Source: Nocardioides caeni
Lineage (GTDB): Bacteria > Actinomycetota > Actinomycetes > Propionibacteriales > Nocardioidaceae
Reading direction: 5' to 3'
Assembly: GCF_004912195.1 (NCBI RefSeq)
Contig: NZ_STGW01000003.1
Location: 62,001-126,000, forward strand
Length of the DNA stretch: 64,000 bases
Positions 54,047-63,271 of the stretch are shown here, one piece after another. The notes under the pieces are model-generated. The model made no database searches. It was given only the letters and a program-made list of their open reading frames with translations, and had not been told where the DNA came from. Position numbers and translations under genes: made by a program. The number at the start of each line of letters is the position of its first letter. Positions within the stretch are counted from its first letter, which is position 1.

Positions 54047-55016
54047 CAAGGGCCACATCGAACTCGAGCGCCAGATCGATTCGATCACCGTCGGCGTACG
54101 CCACCGCAAGGACCCCGGCGACCTGAACGCGCTGATGAAGTCGATCGAGGAGGTCGGCCTCCTCCAGCCGGTCACCATCACCCCCGACGGCGTCCTGATC
54201 TGCGGCTGGCGTCGGCTCGAAGCGTTGCGCCGGCTCGGGCGGCGCACCTTGAACGTGTGGGTCCGCTCAGGAATCTCCGATCAGCTCTCGCACCTGCTCG
54301 CCCAGCAGGACGAGAACGAGCAGCGCAAGCCGCTCTCCCCGGTGGAGACCGCGCGTCTGTACGCCGAGATCAAGATGCTCGAGCAAGAGGACGCCCAGCG
54401 CCGCATGGCCGCCACGCAGTTCGGCGGCGCCGGGCGCGCTGGCGGAGCCTCCGGCTCCGGCGATTCGCCGGAGCCGTGCGGCGACTCCCGCGCACGCGCT
54501 GCCCAACTAGCCACCGGCGGGAACTCATACCACCGACTGGAGCAGATCAACTGGATCGAGTCGGTCACTAGGGACGAGACGCTGAGCGAGTCAGTGCGCG
54601 AGTTCGCAGCCAACATGCTGAGTGAGATCGAAGGCGGTGCACCGGTGTCGCCGGCGTACAAGCGCGTGAAGGCCGCCGTCGAACTGGCGAGCCAGCCCCC
54701 TCCGGCGTCCCAGGAGGAGCAGGACGAAGTCGCCCGACTGGCCGCCGAAGCGCTCAAGCGCGTCCAAGAGGAAGAGAACGCCAAGCGGCTACGCGCTCTG
54801 CGGAGCAAGGCCAAGCGCGCACCGAAGCACCACAGTCCGCGGTCGTTCGTGCTGATGTGGTCCGAGCTCGAAGGGTGGACCGCGCTGTACGACGTCGCGG
54901 AGCTTGCGGCTGCTCTCAAGGACGATGACTGGGCACGTTTCGAACGCGTCGTCGCCGAGACGATCGACTTGCGTGACCAGCTCCGTGAAGCACGTACGGC
55001 GGCCGCGTCGGCCTGA
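54039..55016 (+). CDS. ParB-like partition/transcription protein
   Basis: 325 residues, ATG at 54039. The ParB N-terminal domain is clear: ITVGVRHRKDPGDLNALMKS near residue 13, GLLQPVTITPDGVLICGWRR near 36 and QDENEQRKPLSPVETARLYA near 87, followed by a helix-turn-helix region interrupted by a Gly/Ser-rich linker (near 128-145). A charged helical tail follows. The nearest ParA-like gene is the TadZ-like one 15 kb away, so a solo regulatory role is possible. Confidence 0.82.
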   Translation: MSDKGHIELERQIDSITVGVRHRKDPGDLNALMKSIEEVGLLQPVTITPDGVLICGWRRLEALRRLGRRTLNVWVRSGISDQLSHLLAQQDENEQRKPLSPVETARLYAEIKMLEQEDAQRRMAATQFGGAGRAGGASGSGDSPEPCGDSRARAAQLATGGNSYHRLEQINWIESVTRDETLSESVREFAANMLSEIEGGAPVSPAYKRVKAAVELASQPPPASQEEQDEVARLAAEALKRVQEEENAKRLRALRSKAKRAPKHHSPRSFVLMWSELEGWTALYDVAELAAALKDDDWARFERVVAETIDLRDQLREARTAAASA

Positions 55017-55061
55017 TCGGCGTACCTCCCGAGTGTCCGCCACCTCGACCTCGGAGCCTCG

Positions 55062-55727
55062 ATGCGCAACCTCACCTGGCGCCAGATCGCCGTCATCCTC
55101 GGCTGCGTCCTGACCCTCGCGACCCTCGCCGTCGGCATCTACGGAGTCGTGCGTGGGCCCCAGCCCGCCGAGTCCACCCCGGCGCCTCCACCGCCCGGAG
55201 AGGTCGGGGCGATCCCGGAGGAGGCGACTCCGGTGGTCACGCTCAAAGATCGCGCGCTCCCCCACACGAGCGATCCGATCGCGTACTCACGCGCCGTCGC
55301 GTCGTCACTGTTCGACTGGAACACCAGCCTCGGCTTCCTGCCGACCGACTACACCGCCGCCGTCCTCGCCGACGCCGACCCCTCCGGCGAGGAGACGCCC
55401 GGCCTGATCGCCGATGTCGCGACCTACCTGCCGACCGTCGACCAATGGCTCGACCTCGGAGCGATGGAGGTACGGCAGACGATCGAGATCGACGACGCGT
55501 ACGTCCCGGAGTCCTGGACCGCCGCGGTCCAGCAAGCCCACGGCCACCCCCGACCGGGCACGACGGCCGTGACAATTGCCGGCACGCGGCACCGAAGCGG
55601 CGTGTGGAACGGCGAGGGCGCCGAGTCGTCGCACCCAGTCGCGTTCACCGTCTTCGTCGCTTGCGAGCCCTCGTTCGATCGCTGTCACGTCCTGCGGCTC
55701 TCGCAGCTCGACAACCCACTCAGGTGA
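55062..55727 (+). CDS. membrane-anchored conjugation accessory protein
   Basis: 221 residues. One N-terminal membrane helix (residues 8-28), a Pro-rich linker, then an extracytoplasmic domain of about 150 residues with AVASSLFDWNTSLGFLPTDY near 77. Topology and position before the wall hydrolase resemble VirB8/TcpC-type channel proteins, but the sequence match is not strong enough to name it. Eight bases separate it from the next gene. Confidence 0.65.
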   Translation: MRNLTWRQIAVILGCVLTLATLAVGIYGVVRGPQPAESTPAPPPPGEVGAIPEEATPVVTLKDRALPHTSDPIAYSRAVASSLFDWNTSLGFLPTDYTAAVLADADPSGEETPGLIADVATYLPTVDQWLDLGAMEVRQTIEIDDAYVPESWTAAVQQAHGHPRPGTTAVTIAGTRHRSGVWNGEGAESSHPVAFTVFVACEPSFDRCHVLRLSQLDNPLR

Positions 55728-55734
55728 CGACGCC

Positions 55735-56868
55735 ATGGGTATCAAGCTGCTCGCGGTTGGCGCGGCGGCCGCCGTACTCCTCGCCCCCGGCGCAGCCGTC
55801 CTGGGCGTCGCGACGCTGATCAGCCCCGCGGCTGCCGGATCGGGCAGCTGCATGTGGGATGGTCAGGCGACCGAGAGCCTCGGCGTCAGCGGCCCGGTGT
55901 CGGACAGCCTCAGCGCGACGAACACCAACGGTGAGACCGTCACCCTCAACCAACAGCAGCTCACCCGGGCCGCGGCGATCATCGCCACCGGCCAGAGCGA
56001 GAACATCCCGGCCCGCGGCCAGATGATCGCGGTCATGACTGCGCTGACCGAGTCGTCTCTTCGGGTCCTGTCGAACACCGGCGCCTACCCCCACTCCGGC
56101 GATATCCCGAACGACGGTGACGGTAGCGACCACGACTCCGTGGGCCTCTTCCAGCAACGCCCCGCCGCCGGATGGGGCAGCGTCGAGAACCTGATGGACC
56201 CCGTCTGGTCATCCCGTGCCTTCTACGGCGGACCCAGCGGCCCGAACCACGGCTCGCCACGGGGCCTGCTCGACATCGACGGATGGGCATCGATGGACCC
56301 CGGCGCTGCGGCCCAAGCCGTGCAGGTCTCGGCCTATCCCGACCGGTACGCCGTCAACCAGCCGATCGCGGAGAAGGTCCTGGCGACGCTGAGCGGCGTA
56401 TCGCTCTCGACCGACCTCGCGTGTGCTCAGTCAGCGGGCGAGGTGCCGATGAACCTACCCCCGGGGTTCGCTGGGGACTTCATCAAGGCCGCCGCATCAC
56501 AGCTCGGCAAGCCCTACGTCTGGGGCGGAGGCAGCTTCGAGGGCCCGACAGGCGGTGGCTTCGACTGCTCCGGTCTCGTCCTGTACGCCGCGTACCAAGC
56601 CTCCGAAGGACGCATCCGTCTCCCCCACTACTCCGGCGACCAGATCCACGCCGGCACGGGCACCCCCTTTGGCGAGAAGAAGCCCGGCGACCTGATCTTC
56701 TTCAGCTACCCCGGCGCCGGCGGCCCGCATCACGTCGCGATCTACGTCGGCGGCGACCGAATCCTGCACGCGCCGCGAACCGGTGACGTCGTCCGCTACG
56801 GGACGATCGGCGAGTTCGCGGGCGAGGTCATGACCATCCGCCGGCTTAATGGCGGTCATCAGCCCTGA
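55735..56868 (+). CDS. NlpC/P60 cell-wall hydrolase of the conjugation system
   Basis: 377 residues. Signal-like N-terminal helix (residues 4-34), a lysozyme-like middle (ALTESSLRVLSNTG near 103, DSVGLFQQRPAAGWG near 130) and a C-terminal NlpC/P60 domain with catalytic Cys in GGFDCSGLVLYA near 280, His in GPHHVAIYVG near 332 and a third polar residue near 344. It opens peptidoglycan for the type IV channel, as the VirB1/TcpG-like proteins do. Confidence 0.88.
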   Translation: MGIKLLAVGAAAAVLLAPGAAVLGVATLISPAAAGSGSCMWDGQATESLGVSGPVSDSLSATNTNGETVTLNQQQLTRAAAIIATGQSENIPARGQMIAVMTALTESSLRVLSNTGAYPHSGDIPNDGDGSDHDSVGLFQQRPAAGWGSVENLMDPVWSSRAFYGGPSGPNHGSPRGLLDIDGWASMDPGAAAQAVQVSAYPDRYAVNQPIAEKVLATLSGVSLSTDLACAQSAGEVPMNLPPGFAGDFIKAAASQLGKPYVWGGGSFEGPTGGGFDCSGLVLYAAYQASEGRIRLPHYSGDQIHAGTGTPFGEKKPGDLIFFSYPGAGGPHHVAIYVGGDRILHAPRTGDVVRYGTIGEFAGEVMTIRRLNGGHQP

Positions 56869-56923
56869 GCGGCTCCACGACCATGATCCGCAGCGAACCA
56901 CCAGCGAGCCTGGCGCAGCCGCA

Positions 56924-57388
56924 CTAACGGAGCAGGTCGTATTGGGCCCACCCCTGCTGCTGGATGCGCAGCCAGTCCGGGCGCGTCATGCCTAGCGGCT
57001 TCGGTGATAGCGGATAGCCCACGAAAGCAAGAAGGTAGCCGACAACGGGACGGTCGACCGTCTCAGGATGGCTGAGGAACTTCTTACGGGAGAGTCCGGA
57101 GAAGTGCGCACCGTCGAGAACCCCCTTCACGCCATCCCAGGCGGCAGCATGGCCGAAGTACTTCAGTCGGACAACTCGGTCGATCACGAGTTCGGCGAAG
57201 ATCTCAGCCTCGGCCCCTCCGGAGCTCACGAGGTAGCAGAAGTCGCCGTTGTTGATGTGCGAATAAGGCCACTGCCTGATCTTCCACATGTGCCAGAACA
57301 CGGTGGGCGGCACCTTCTTGGAACTCCAAGGCTCTCGAGTCGGCTGGGTCTTGAACCACACACCTCGACGCAGTGCTGCTCCAGCCAT
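56924..57388 (-). CDS. unknown cargo protein
   Basis: 154 residues from an ATG at 57388, opposite to the conjugation genes. Aromatic-rich start (VWFKTQPTREPWSSKKVPPT) and a beta-rich core with VFWHMWKIRQWPYSHINNGD near residue 30. Recalls small-molecule or modified-base reader folds (EVE/PUA-like) only in general shape. Its orientation and placement inside the conjugation region suggest acquired cargo. Confidence 0.6.
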   Translation of the reverse strand: MAGAALRRGVWFKTQPTREPWSSKKVPPTVFWHMWKIRQWPYSHINNGDFCYLVSSGGAEAEIFAELVIDRVVRLKYFGHAAAWDGVKGVLDGAHFSGLSRKKFLSHPETVDRPVVGYLLAFVGYPLSPKPLGMTRPDWLRIQQQGWAQYDLLR

Positions 57389-57461
57389 CAGTTATCGAGC
57401 CTCCGAACAGGGCAGACGGCAGGTGCCCAAGCGAGTTGGACACGCCTGGGCCGCTCGGTGA

Positions 57462-58673
57462 TCATCCGTCGTGCACCGCAGGCGGCCACTGACGCGGTTG
57501 CGGGCCGACTCGGAACGAGTTGTACCTGTCCGCCCACAGGTCCAGCACCTCGTCGTCGGACCGGTCCGCGACCACCCAGTCGATCCGCTCGTCAGTGAAG
57601 ACGACGAGCGCCGCAGCAATGTATGAGCGCGCGCCCTCATCGCTCCAACGATCCGAGCCAGTCCACCTCATCAGCGCTGGAGCTTCCTTGACCGCGCTCA
57701 GAGGCTCGATGTCACAGCTGCCTTGAAGATCCTCGTACCAGCCGCCCGCTAGGGCCAAGTCCGCTTCGACTGCCTTCCAGAGTTCCCCGGCACGTGGGAA
57801 CACAGCGTCCATGGCGTCTACCCGATCTGCCTTCTCGTCGAACTCCACCTCGGCCCAGGCCGCCGTGCCCCACAATGCATCTTCCACGACCTCTAGCGCC
57901 GCCTCCCGGCTACAGGAGACGAGCAGCGCATCAGCCTGCTGCAGTGCAATTGCGGCGACATCCGGGCCATCCGAACCGCGACAAACATCGATCGCAGCGA
58001 GCAGATGACGTGCGATCGGATTCCACTGGATCTCCGGGCCGCCGGGCGCCTGATTCGGATTGGGATCCGGTCCGAGCCACCATCGAATGGTCTGGTCCGT
58101 GGTGGCGCGAGTGAAGTGTGGCCACATCTGCGCCAACGCGACGACGCCGGCCTCTGCGAGATCTTCGATCTCAGGCTCTTGATCGGGTCTGCAACGATCG
58201 AGCCATCGATTGAAGCCGGCATCAGCGGCAACAGCCTCAGGCGTCTCGGCCCCCAAGGCAACGATTGAGTCGCGGTCGTTCGAGGCATCGGACCAGTCGG
58301 CCGCCTTGATGAGAATCAGCCAGCCTGCGTCTGCGTAGCTGGCATCAGCGGCCTCGGCATCCTCCCTGACAGCGCCGGCGCCCAAGGCATCGAGTACGCC
58401 GCCCGCGGTGGTGAACACCGCGTCCTCCAGAGCATCCATCAGCACGTCGCCGACCCATTCGGTCGCGGCTAGCAGACCATCCATCCGATCGCCCGGCTGG
58501 CCACGCTCGACCCGCTCCTCGACGGCGCCCAAGATGATCCGCGCCATCTCCGCGCGCCGGTGATACGGGAAGCGGTCCTCGCTCGGCTCCACGATTGGCA
58601 GCATACGGCTCGGCATCCGTCCGAGAGGCACATGGAGGCCGCGTAGCACCTCGGTGGCATGACCATCGGTCAT
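57462..58673 (-). CDS. unknown cargo protein, acidic and helical
   Basis: 403 residues from an ATG at 58673 that overlaps the divergent pilin-like gene by 15 bp; an ATG at 58616 would avoid that. Acidic and Ala/Trp-rich with repeated helix patterns, no signal peptide, membrane segment or catalytic motif that I can see. It may form a unit with the 154-residue gene 73 bp downstream. Together they interrupt the conjugation operon. Confidence 0.6.
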   Translation of the reverse strand: MTDGHATEVLRGLHVPLGRMPSRMLPIVEPSEDRFPYHRRAEMARIILGAVEERVERGQPGDRMDGLLAATEWVGDVLMDALEDAVFTTAGGVLDALGAGAVREDAEAADASYADAGWLILIKAADWSDASNDRDSIVALGAETPEAVAADAGFNRWLDRCRPDQEPEIEDLAEAGVVALAQMWPHFTRATTDQTIRWWLGPDPNPNQAPGGPEIQWNPIARHLLAAIDVCRGSDGPDVAAIALQQADALLVSCSREAALEVVEDALWGTAAWAEVEFDEKADRVDAMDAVFPRAGELWKAVEADLALAGGWYEDLQGSCDIEPLSAVKEAPALMRWTGSDRWSDEGARSYIAAALVVFTDERIDWVVADRSDDEVLDLWADRYNSFRVGPQPRQWPPAVHDG

Positions 58674-58949
58674 TCAGTTGCGCAAGACATCGGCCCCGAT
58701 TTCGGCGCAGTCGGCGGCTCAGGTGACCTCCGCGCCATCGTCGGCGCGCTCCTGACCTATGGCCTGATCGTCGCGGTGCTCATGCTCGTCATCTCGGCGA
58801 CAACCTGGGCGATCGCTTCTAGCTCGGGCAGTTGGCACACCGCTCAGAAGGCGAAGCTCGGCTGCTTCGTCGCAATCGGCGGAGCAGCAATCACGGGCGC
58901 CGCACTCACGTGGGCCAACTGGCTGCTGGACATCGGCCCGCACCTCTAA
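58659..58949 (+). CDS. VirB2/TrbC-like pilin candidate 1 (DUF6112-like)
   Basis: 96 residues. IGPDFGAVGGSGDLRAIVGA near residue 11 followed by two membrane helices (about 32-52 and 66-90) is the arrangement of small actinobacterial type IV secretion pilin-like proteins. The same pattern recurs in the next gene, so the pair are paralogues. Confidence 0.7.
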   Translation: MTIGHSVAQDIGPDFGAVGGSGDLRAIVGALLTYGLIVAVLMLVISATTWAIASSSGSWHTAQKAKLGCFVAIGGAAITGAALTWANWLLDIGPHL

Positions 58950-58981
58950 GGCGTCCGCCCGTCCGACGTAAGGAGCCTCCG

Positions 58982-59287
58982 ATGGACCTACTCACAACAG
59001 CTCTCCTGCTCCCCCTCGACATCTCGATCGACCCGAACTCCAACGGCCTGCCGGGGATCGGCCAGCTCAAGAAGATCGTCGGAGCCTCCATGACGGTCGG
59101 TCTGGTACTGGCCGTACTCGCGTTGATCATCTCGGCGATCGTGTGGGCGCTCGGAGCCAACTCGTCGAACCCGCACCTGGCCGGCCGGGGCAAGCTTGGC
59201 GTACTCGTCGCCCTCGGTGCCGCGATCGTCTGTGGCGCCTCGGTGACTCTCGTGAACTTCTTCTGGAACGTCGGCCAGCAGGTCTGA
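58982..59287 (+). CDS. VirB2/TrbC-like pilin candidate 2 (DUF6112-like)
   Basis: 101 residues with a clear ribosome site (AAGGAG at 58970-58975). ISIDPNSNGLPGIGQLKKIVGA leads into two membrane helices (about 33-55 and 70-92), collinear with the preceding gene. Ten bases separate it from the VirB6-like gene. Confidence 0.75.
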   Translation: MDLLTTALLLPLDISIDPNSNGLPGIGQLKKIVGASMTVGLVLAVLALIISAIVWALGANSSNPHLAGRGKLGVLVALGAAIVCGASVTLVNFFWNVGQQV

Positions 59288-59297
59288 GGAATCGATC

Positions 59298-60590
59298 ATG
59301 GGTGTCTGCGACGTACCGGTGATCCACGAGGTCTGCAACGCCGCCGGCGACGCGGCCGGCGCGGTCATCACCGCGCCGTTCGACTGGCTCGCTCAAGGCA
59401 TGGGCGGCGCGGCCGAGTGGATGTTCACCTCCGTCTGGAAGGTCATCGACACCACGACGTACGTCGACGTGACCAGCGGCGAGTACACGAAGGTCTACAA
59501 CATCATGTTCGGCGTCGGCGTCTTCGTGATGCTCGGCTTCTTCATGCTCCAGGTCATCGGCGGCATGATCCGCCGCGAACCAGCCGCACTCTCCAGAGCC
59601 GCACTCGGACTCGCCAAGTCGATCCTCGGATCGTTCGTCGCACTCGCGCTCCTCGCGACCGCGCTCGAGATCACTGATCAGCTCTGCATCGGCATCGTCA
59701 ACGCCGCCGGCACCAACATGAACGAGATGGGCGACAAGGTCGCCGTACTCGCCGCCGGACTCGGTGCCATCAACCTGAGCGCCCCAGGAGCTGGCGCGAT
59801 CCTGACGATCTTCCTGGCCAGCCTGGCCATCATCGGAGCGATGGTGGTGTGGATCAGCCTTCTGATCCGCAAAGCCCTCCTTCTGATCGCGATCGTCTTC
59901 GCACCGATCGCGCTCGCGGGTGCCAGCTGGGACCACACCCGGACGTGGCTGAGCCGCTGGGCGACGTTCGTGATCGCGATGATCCTGTCGAAGGTCGTCC
60001 TCGTGGTGATCTTCCTGCTCGCCACCGCCCAGGTCTCGGCGCCGATCGATGCCGACCTGGAGTCCGTCAGCCAGCCGATGGCGGGCGTCGTACTCATGCT
60101 TATGGCCGGGTTCGCGCCGTACCTGACCTACAAGGCCATCGCCTTCATGGGCTTCGACATGTACCACGCGATGTCGGCCGAGCAGGAGGCCAAGTCGTCG
60201 CTCAACCGGCCGATGCCGATCCCGCTCTCTCGCCGCACCGGCAGCGAGCCGGCGAAGGTCCTAGGCGGGGGCGGCGCAGGCGGTGGCGGCGGTACGACGT
60301 CCAGCGGCTCTCCCGCGGCCACGGGACCATCCGCTGGCGGACCGTCGAGCGGAGGGGGCGGCGGAAGCGCCGGATCCGGTGCTGCCTCTGGAGGTGCGGC
60401 GGCAGCAGGCGGAGCGGTTGCCGCAGGAGTCGTGGTCGCGAAGGAGGCGGCAGCGGCCGGTCCTCGGCTCGGCAACTTCGTCGCCGCCCAGGCGACCGGA
60501 CAGGCAGAGGCGCATGAGTCCGCTGCTCCTTCGACAGTCCCACCGCCAGTCGCGGACTCGACGCTGGTCGACACCGCTGGGAAGAAGTGA
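59298..60590 (+). CDS. VirB6/TrbL-like channel protein
   Basis: 430 residues with at least six membrane helices between about 70 and 280. Characteristic loop FAPIALAGASWDHTRTWLSRW (near residue 195-216) and a Gly/Ser/Pro-rich C-terminal tail from about 315. VirB6/TrbL proteins form the inner-membrane pore of type IV secretion systems. Confidence 0.85.
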   Translation: MGVCDVPVIHEVCNAAGDAAGAVITAPFDWLAQGMGGAAEWMFTSVWKVIDTTTYVDVTSGEYTKVYNIMFGVGVFVMLGFFMLQVIGGMIRREPAALSRAALGLAKSILGSFVALALLATALEITDQLCIGIVNAAGTNMNEMGDKVAVLAAGLGAINLSAPGAGAILTIFLASLAIIGAMVVWISLLIRKALLLIAIVFAPIALAGASWDHTRTWLSRWATFVIAMILSKVVLVVIFLLATAQVSAPIDADLESVSQPMAGVVLMLMAGFAPYLTYKAIAFMGFDMYHAMSAEQEAKSSLNRPMPIPLSRRTGSEPAKVLGGGGAGGGGGTTSSGSPAATGPSAGGPSSGGGGGSAGSGAASGGAAAAGGAVAAGVVVAKEAAAAGPRLGNFVAAQATGQAEAHESAAPSTVPPPVADSTLVDTAGKK

Positions 60591-60596
60591 TCGGCC

Positions 60597-62045
60597 GTGG
60601 CCACGACGACCGGCGAACCAGAACTGACCCCGATCAAGTTCTCGCGCCTGGCCCGGCGCGGCGTCCTGCTGGGCCTCTCCGGGCCCCAACTCGTGATGGC
60701 CAGCCTCGCGTCGGGCACGTTGATCATCGGTCTGTACGTCGGCGCCGTGGTGATGACCTTCCCGATCATCCTGTTCTTCGTCACGCTGGCATTCGTCGGT
60801 GTCGGAGGGCGCAAGCTCATCGAGTGGGCGCCGATCGGCGCGCGCTGGCTCTGGCGATCAGCGGGCGGGCAACTGCTGTACCGCCGTCGAGTCGTGAAGC
60901 CGCGTCCCGCGGGAACGCTGGCGCTGCCCGGTGACGCGGCTCGGCTGCGTCAATGGGTCGACCCCGAGACCGCGGCCGTCATGGTTCACGACCCGCACGC
61001 GGCGACCCTGACCGCGATCGTCGGTGTCTCCCATCCCGCGTTCGTGCTCCTCGACCCAGCTGAGCAGGAACGCCGAGTCGTCTCGTGGGGCCGGGTCCTC
61101 GCGACGGCTTGCCGATCCGGGCGAATCGCCTCCGTCCAGGTGATGGAGCGGACGCTGCCCGACTCCGGCAAGGGCCTGGCGGACTGGTGGGAGCAGCACG
61201 GCAACCGCTCAGGCTCGTGGGCCTCGACGACGTACGGCGAACTGGTCGACCGCGCCGGACCCGCGGGCGAGCGCCACGCGTCGACCGTTTCCATCTCGTT
61301 GGACATGAAGGTTGCCGGGCGCGCGATCCGGGCTGCCGGCGGAGGCATGCGAGGGGCAGCCGCCGTACTCCGGCAGGAGATGGCGACCCTGCTGGCCGCC
61401 CTCCGGTCCGCCGACCTCGCCCCCAGCGAATGGCTCACGCCCGGCGACCTGGCGCTGATCCTGCGGTCGGCGTACGACCCCGCCGTCGCGGGCGCGCTTG
61501 AGCGCAAGGGCGACATCGGCCGGGACCTCGCCACCGCGGGACCCGTCGCGGTCACCGAATCGTGGGGCTCGTTGCGCAGCGACTCCGCGCACCACTGCGT
61601 GCTCTGGATCAGTGAGTGGCCGCGGTCGCTCGTGTACCCCGGCTTCCTCGCGCCGCTGCTGCTGTCTTCGGGGATCCGGCGCACCTTCACGCTGCTCTAC
61701 ACGCCGATGCGCACCGACTCCGCTGCCCGCGACATCCGCAAGAAGAAGACCGAGTACATCTCCGACGCCGCCCAGCGCCAGAAGCTCGGTCAGATCGAGG
61801 ACGCCCAGCAGGCCGCCGAGTACCAGGACGTCCTCCAGCAAGAGGCCGACCTGACCGCCGGGCACGGGGTGCTGCGGGCGACCGGGTTCGTCGCCGTCAG
61901 CGCCAGTGACGCCGACGAACTCGAGCGCGCTGTCGCGGCGATCGAGCAGGCGGCGATTCAAGCATCCTGCGAGACCCGGCGGGTCTGGGGACAACAGGCT
62001 CAGGGCTTTGCGGTGGCCGCGCTGCCGCTGTGCCGTCGGCTCTGA
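60597..62045 (+). CDS. SCO6880-like conjugation protein
   Basis: 482 residues from a GTG. Two adjacent membrane helices near the start (residues 38-75, VirB3/PrgI-like), then a long cytoplasmic domain with WASTTYGELVDRAGPAGERH near 204 and HHCVLWISEWPRSLVYPGFL near 326, typical of SCO6880-family proteins of actinobacterial elements. A VirB4 ATPase gene normally follows, but here it does not. Its own end (LPLCRRL) appears complete. Confidence 0.85.
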   Translation: MATTTGEPELTPIKFSRLARRGVLLGLSGPQLVMASLASGTLIIGLYVGAVVMTFPIILFFVTLAFVGVGGRKLIEWAPIGARWLWRSAGGQLLYRRRVVKPRPAGTLALPGDAARLRQWVDPETAAVMVHDPHAATLTAIVGVSHPAFVLLDPAEQERRVVSWGRVLATACRSGRIASVQVMERTLPDSGKGLADWWEQHGNRSGSWASTTYGELVDRAGPAGERHASTVSISLDMKVAGRAIRAAGGGMRGAAAVLRQEMATLLAALRSADLAPSEWLTPGDLALILRSAYDPAVAGALERKGDIGRDLATAGPVAVTESWGSLRSDSAHHCVLWISEWPRSLVYPGFLAPLLLSSGIRRTFTLLYTPMRTDSAARDIRKKKTEYISDAAQRQKLGQIEDAQQAAEYQDVLQQEADLTAGHGVLRATGFVAVSASDADELERAVAAIEQAAIQASCETRRVWGQQAQGFAVAALPLCRRL

Positions 62046-62140
62046 GGCACTGCAAGGCCTGATCCGGGACGGTCGGCTCCGGAATGGATCAGCTTCCTGC
62101 GGCAGGCCGACCCCGAGCGCGGGAGCAGGAGACGTCCGCG

Positions 62141-63181
62141 TCACCTTGAACTCGACACCCCACCGCGTAGCGGGGCGCCCACCTGGTGCAGGTGTCGGAG
62201 TGCCAGCCCGTACGACTCATGCAGCGTCGTTTCCGAGTACGAGATCCCGCGGGCCCGGCAGTGGCGCTCGATGATGGGTTGGGCTCGTCTGAGGTTGGGA
62301 CGGGGCATGCTCGGGAAGAGGTGGTGCTCGATCTGAAGGTTGAGGCCGCCAAGGGCCAAGTCGACGAATCGTCCTCCTCGGATGTTGCGGGCGGACAGTA
62401 CCTGACGGAGCAGCGGGTCCGCGGCTTGCTGCGGCGTCAGCGCTGGCATCCCCTTGTGCGACGGGGCGAACGAGCAGCCGAGGTAGACACCGAACAAGGC
62501 CTGGTGGATCACGAGAAACACCAGCGCCTGGATCCAAGTGAGGGTGCTCAAGAGCAACGTGAGGTACAGGGTAAGGTGACCGAGCAGCAAGAGGCTCTCG
62601 ACTTTCCGGTAGCGGAGTCCGGGCCTGAGAACCGAACGCGCGCTCGAGACCCGAAGGTTGAACGCCTCGAGCGTCAGCGTCGGGAAGAACAGACCGGCCT
62701 GATGCCGCGTCAGCCAGGCGGCCGCTCCTCTGCGCGCGCTGGCCTGGTCAGAGTCGAACACGAACGCACCGACAGCGACATCGGGGTCGGCCTCCAGGTC
62801 GTTCGGGTGGGCGTGGTGGGCGTTGTGCTTGGCGATCCACCAGCCGTAGCTGAGCCCGTTCAGCAGGTTGCCGTGCACCAGGCAGAGCAGGGCGATGGTC
62901 CGGCCACGATGAGCGATCTGGCGATGTGCGGCGTCGTGGGAGAAGAACGCGATCTGGGTGGACACGATCGCGAACCCCGGGGCCAGCAGGAGCGCCCACC
63001 ACGAGTCGCGCAGAAGGAAGAGACCCGCCACGACCAGAGCCAGTCCGGCGAGGTTGAGGGTTCCCAGGACGGCGTAGAACGCAGGTCTAGGCTGGAGGAG
63101 TCCTCGACTCCGGATTTCCCGAACCAGCTCGCTGTAGTCGCTCTGGAGGGGCGGAAGCGCTGACCCAGTGGTGGTGGACAT
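62141..63181 (-). CDS. membrane fatty acid desaturase
   Basis: 346 residues from the ATG at 63181; the frame is open further upstream but has no homology there. The three histidine boxes are visible: HDAAH near residue 80, HNAHH near 115 and QIEHH near 302. Four membrane segments surround them. Di-iron enzyme that puts double bonds into fatty acyl chains. Divergent from the GAF-ANTAR gene. 62046-62140, between it and the conjugation genes, holds nothing recognisable. Confidence 0.88.
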   Translation of the reverse strand: MSTTTGSALPPLQSDYSELVREIRSRGLLQPRPAFYAVLGTLNLAGLALVVAGLFLLRDSWWALLLAPGFAIVSTQIAFFSHDAAHRQIAHRGRTIALLCLVHGNLLNGLSYGWWIAKHNAHHAHPNDLEADPDVAVGAFVFDSDQASARRGAAAWLTRHQAGLFFPTLTLEAFNLRVSSARSVLRPGLRYRKVESLLLLGHLTLYLTLLLSTLTWIQALVFLVIHQALFGVYLGCSFAPSHKGMPALTPQQAADPLLRQVLSARNIRGGRFVDLALGGLNLQIEHHLFPSMPRPNLRRAQPIIERHCRARGISYSETTLHESYGLALRHLHQVGAPLRGGVSSSR

Positions 63182-63271
63182 GAGGATCCCGACTGTTCGC
63201 AGATGGCGCCGCCGGGGTCCGAGGTGGCCTCGATTCGAGGCTACTCCCCCGACCCTGAGGTCGGTGGAAGC

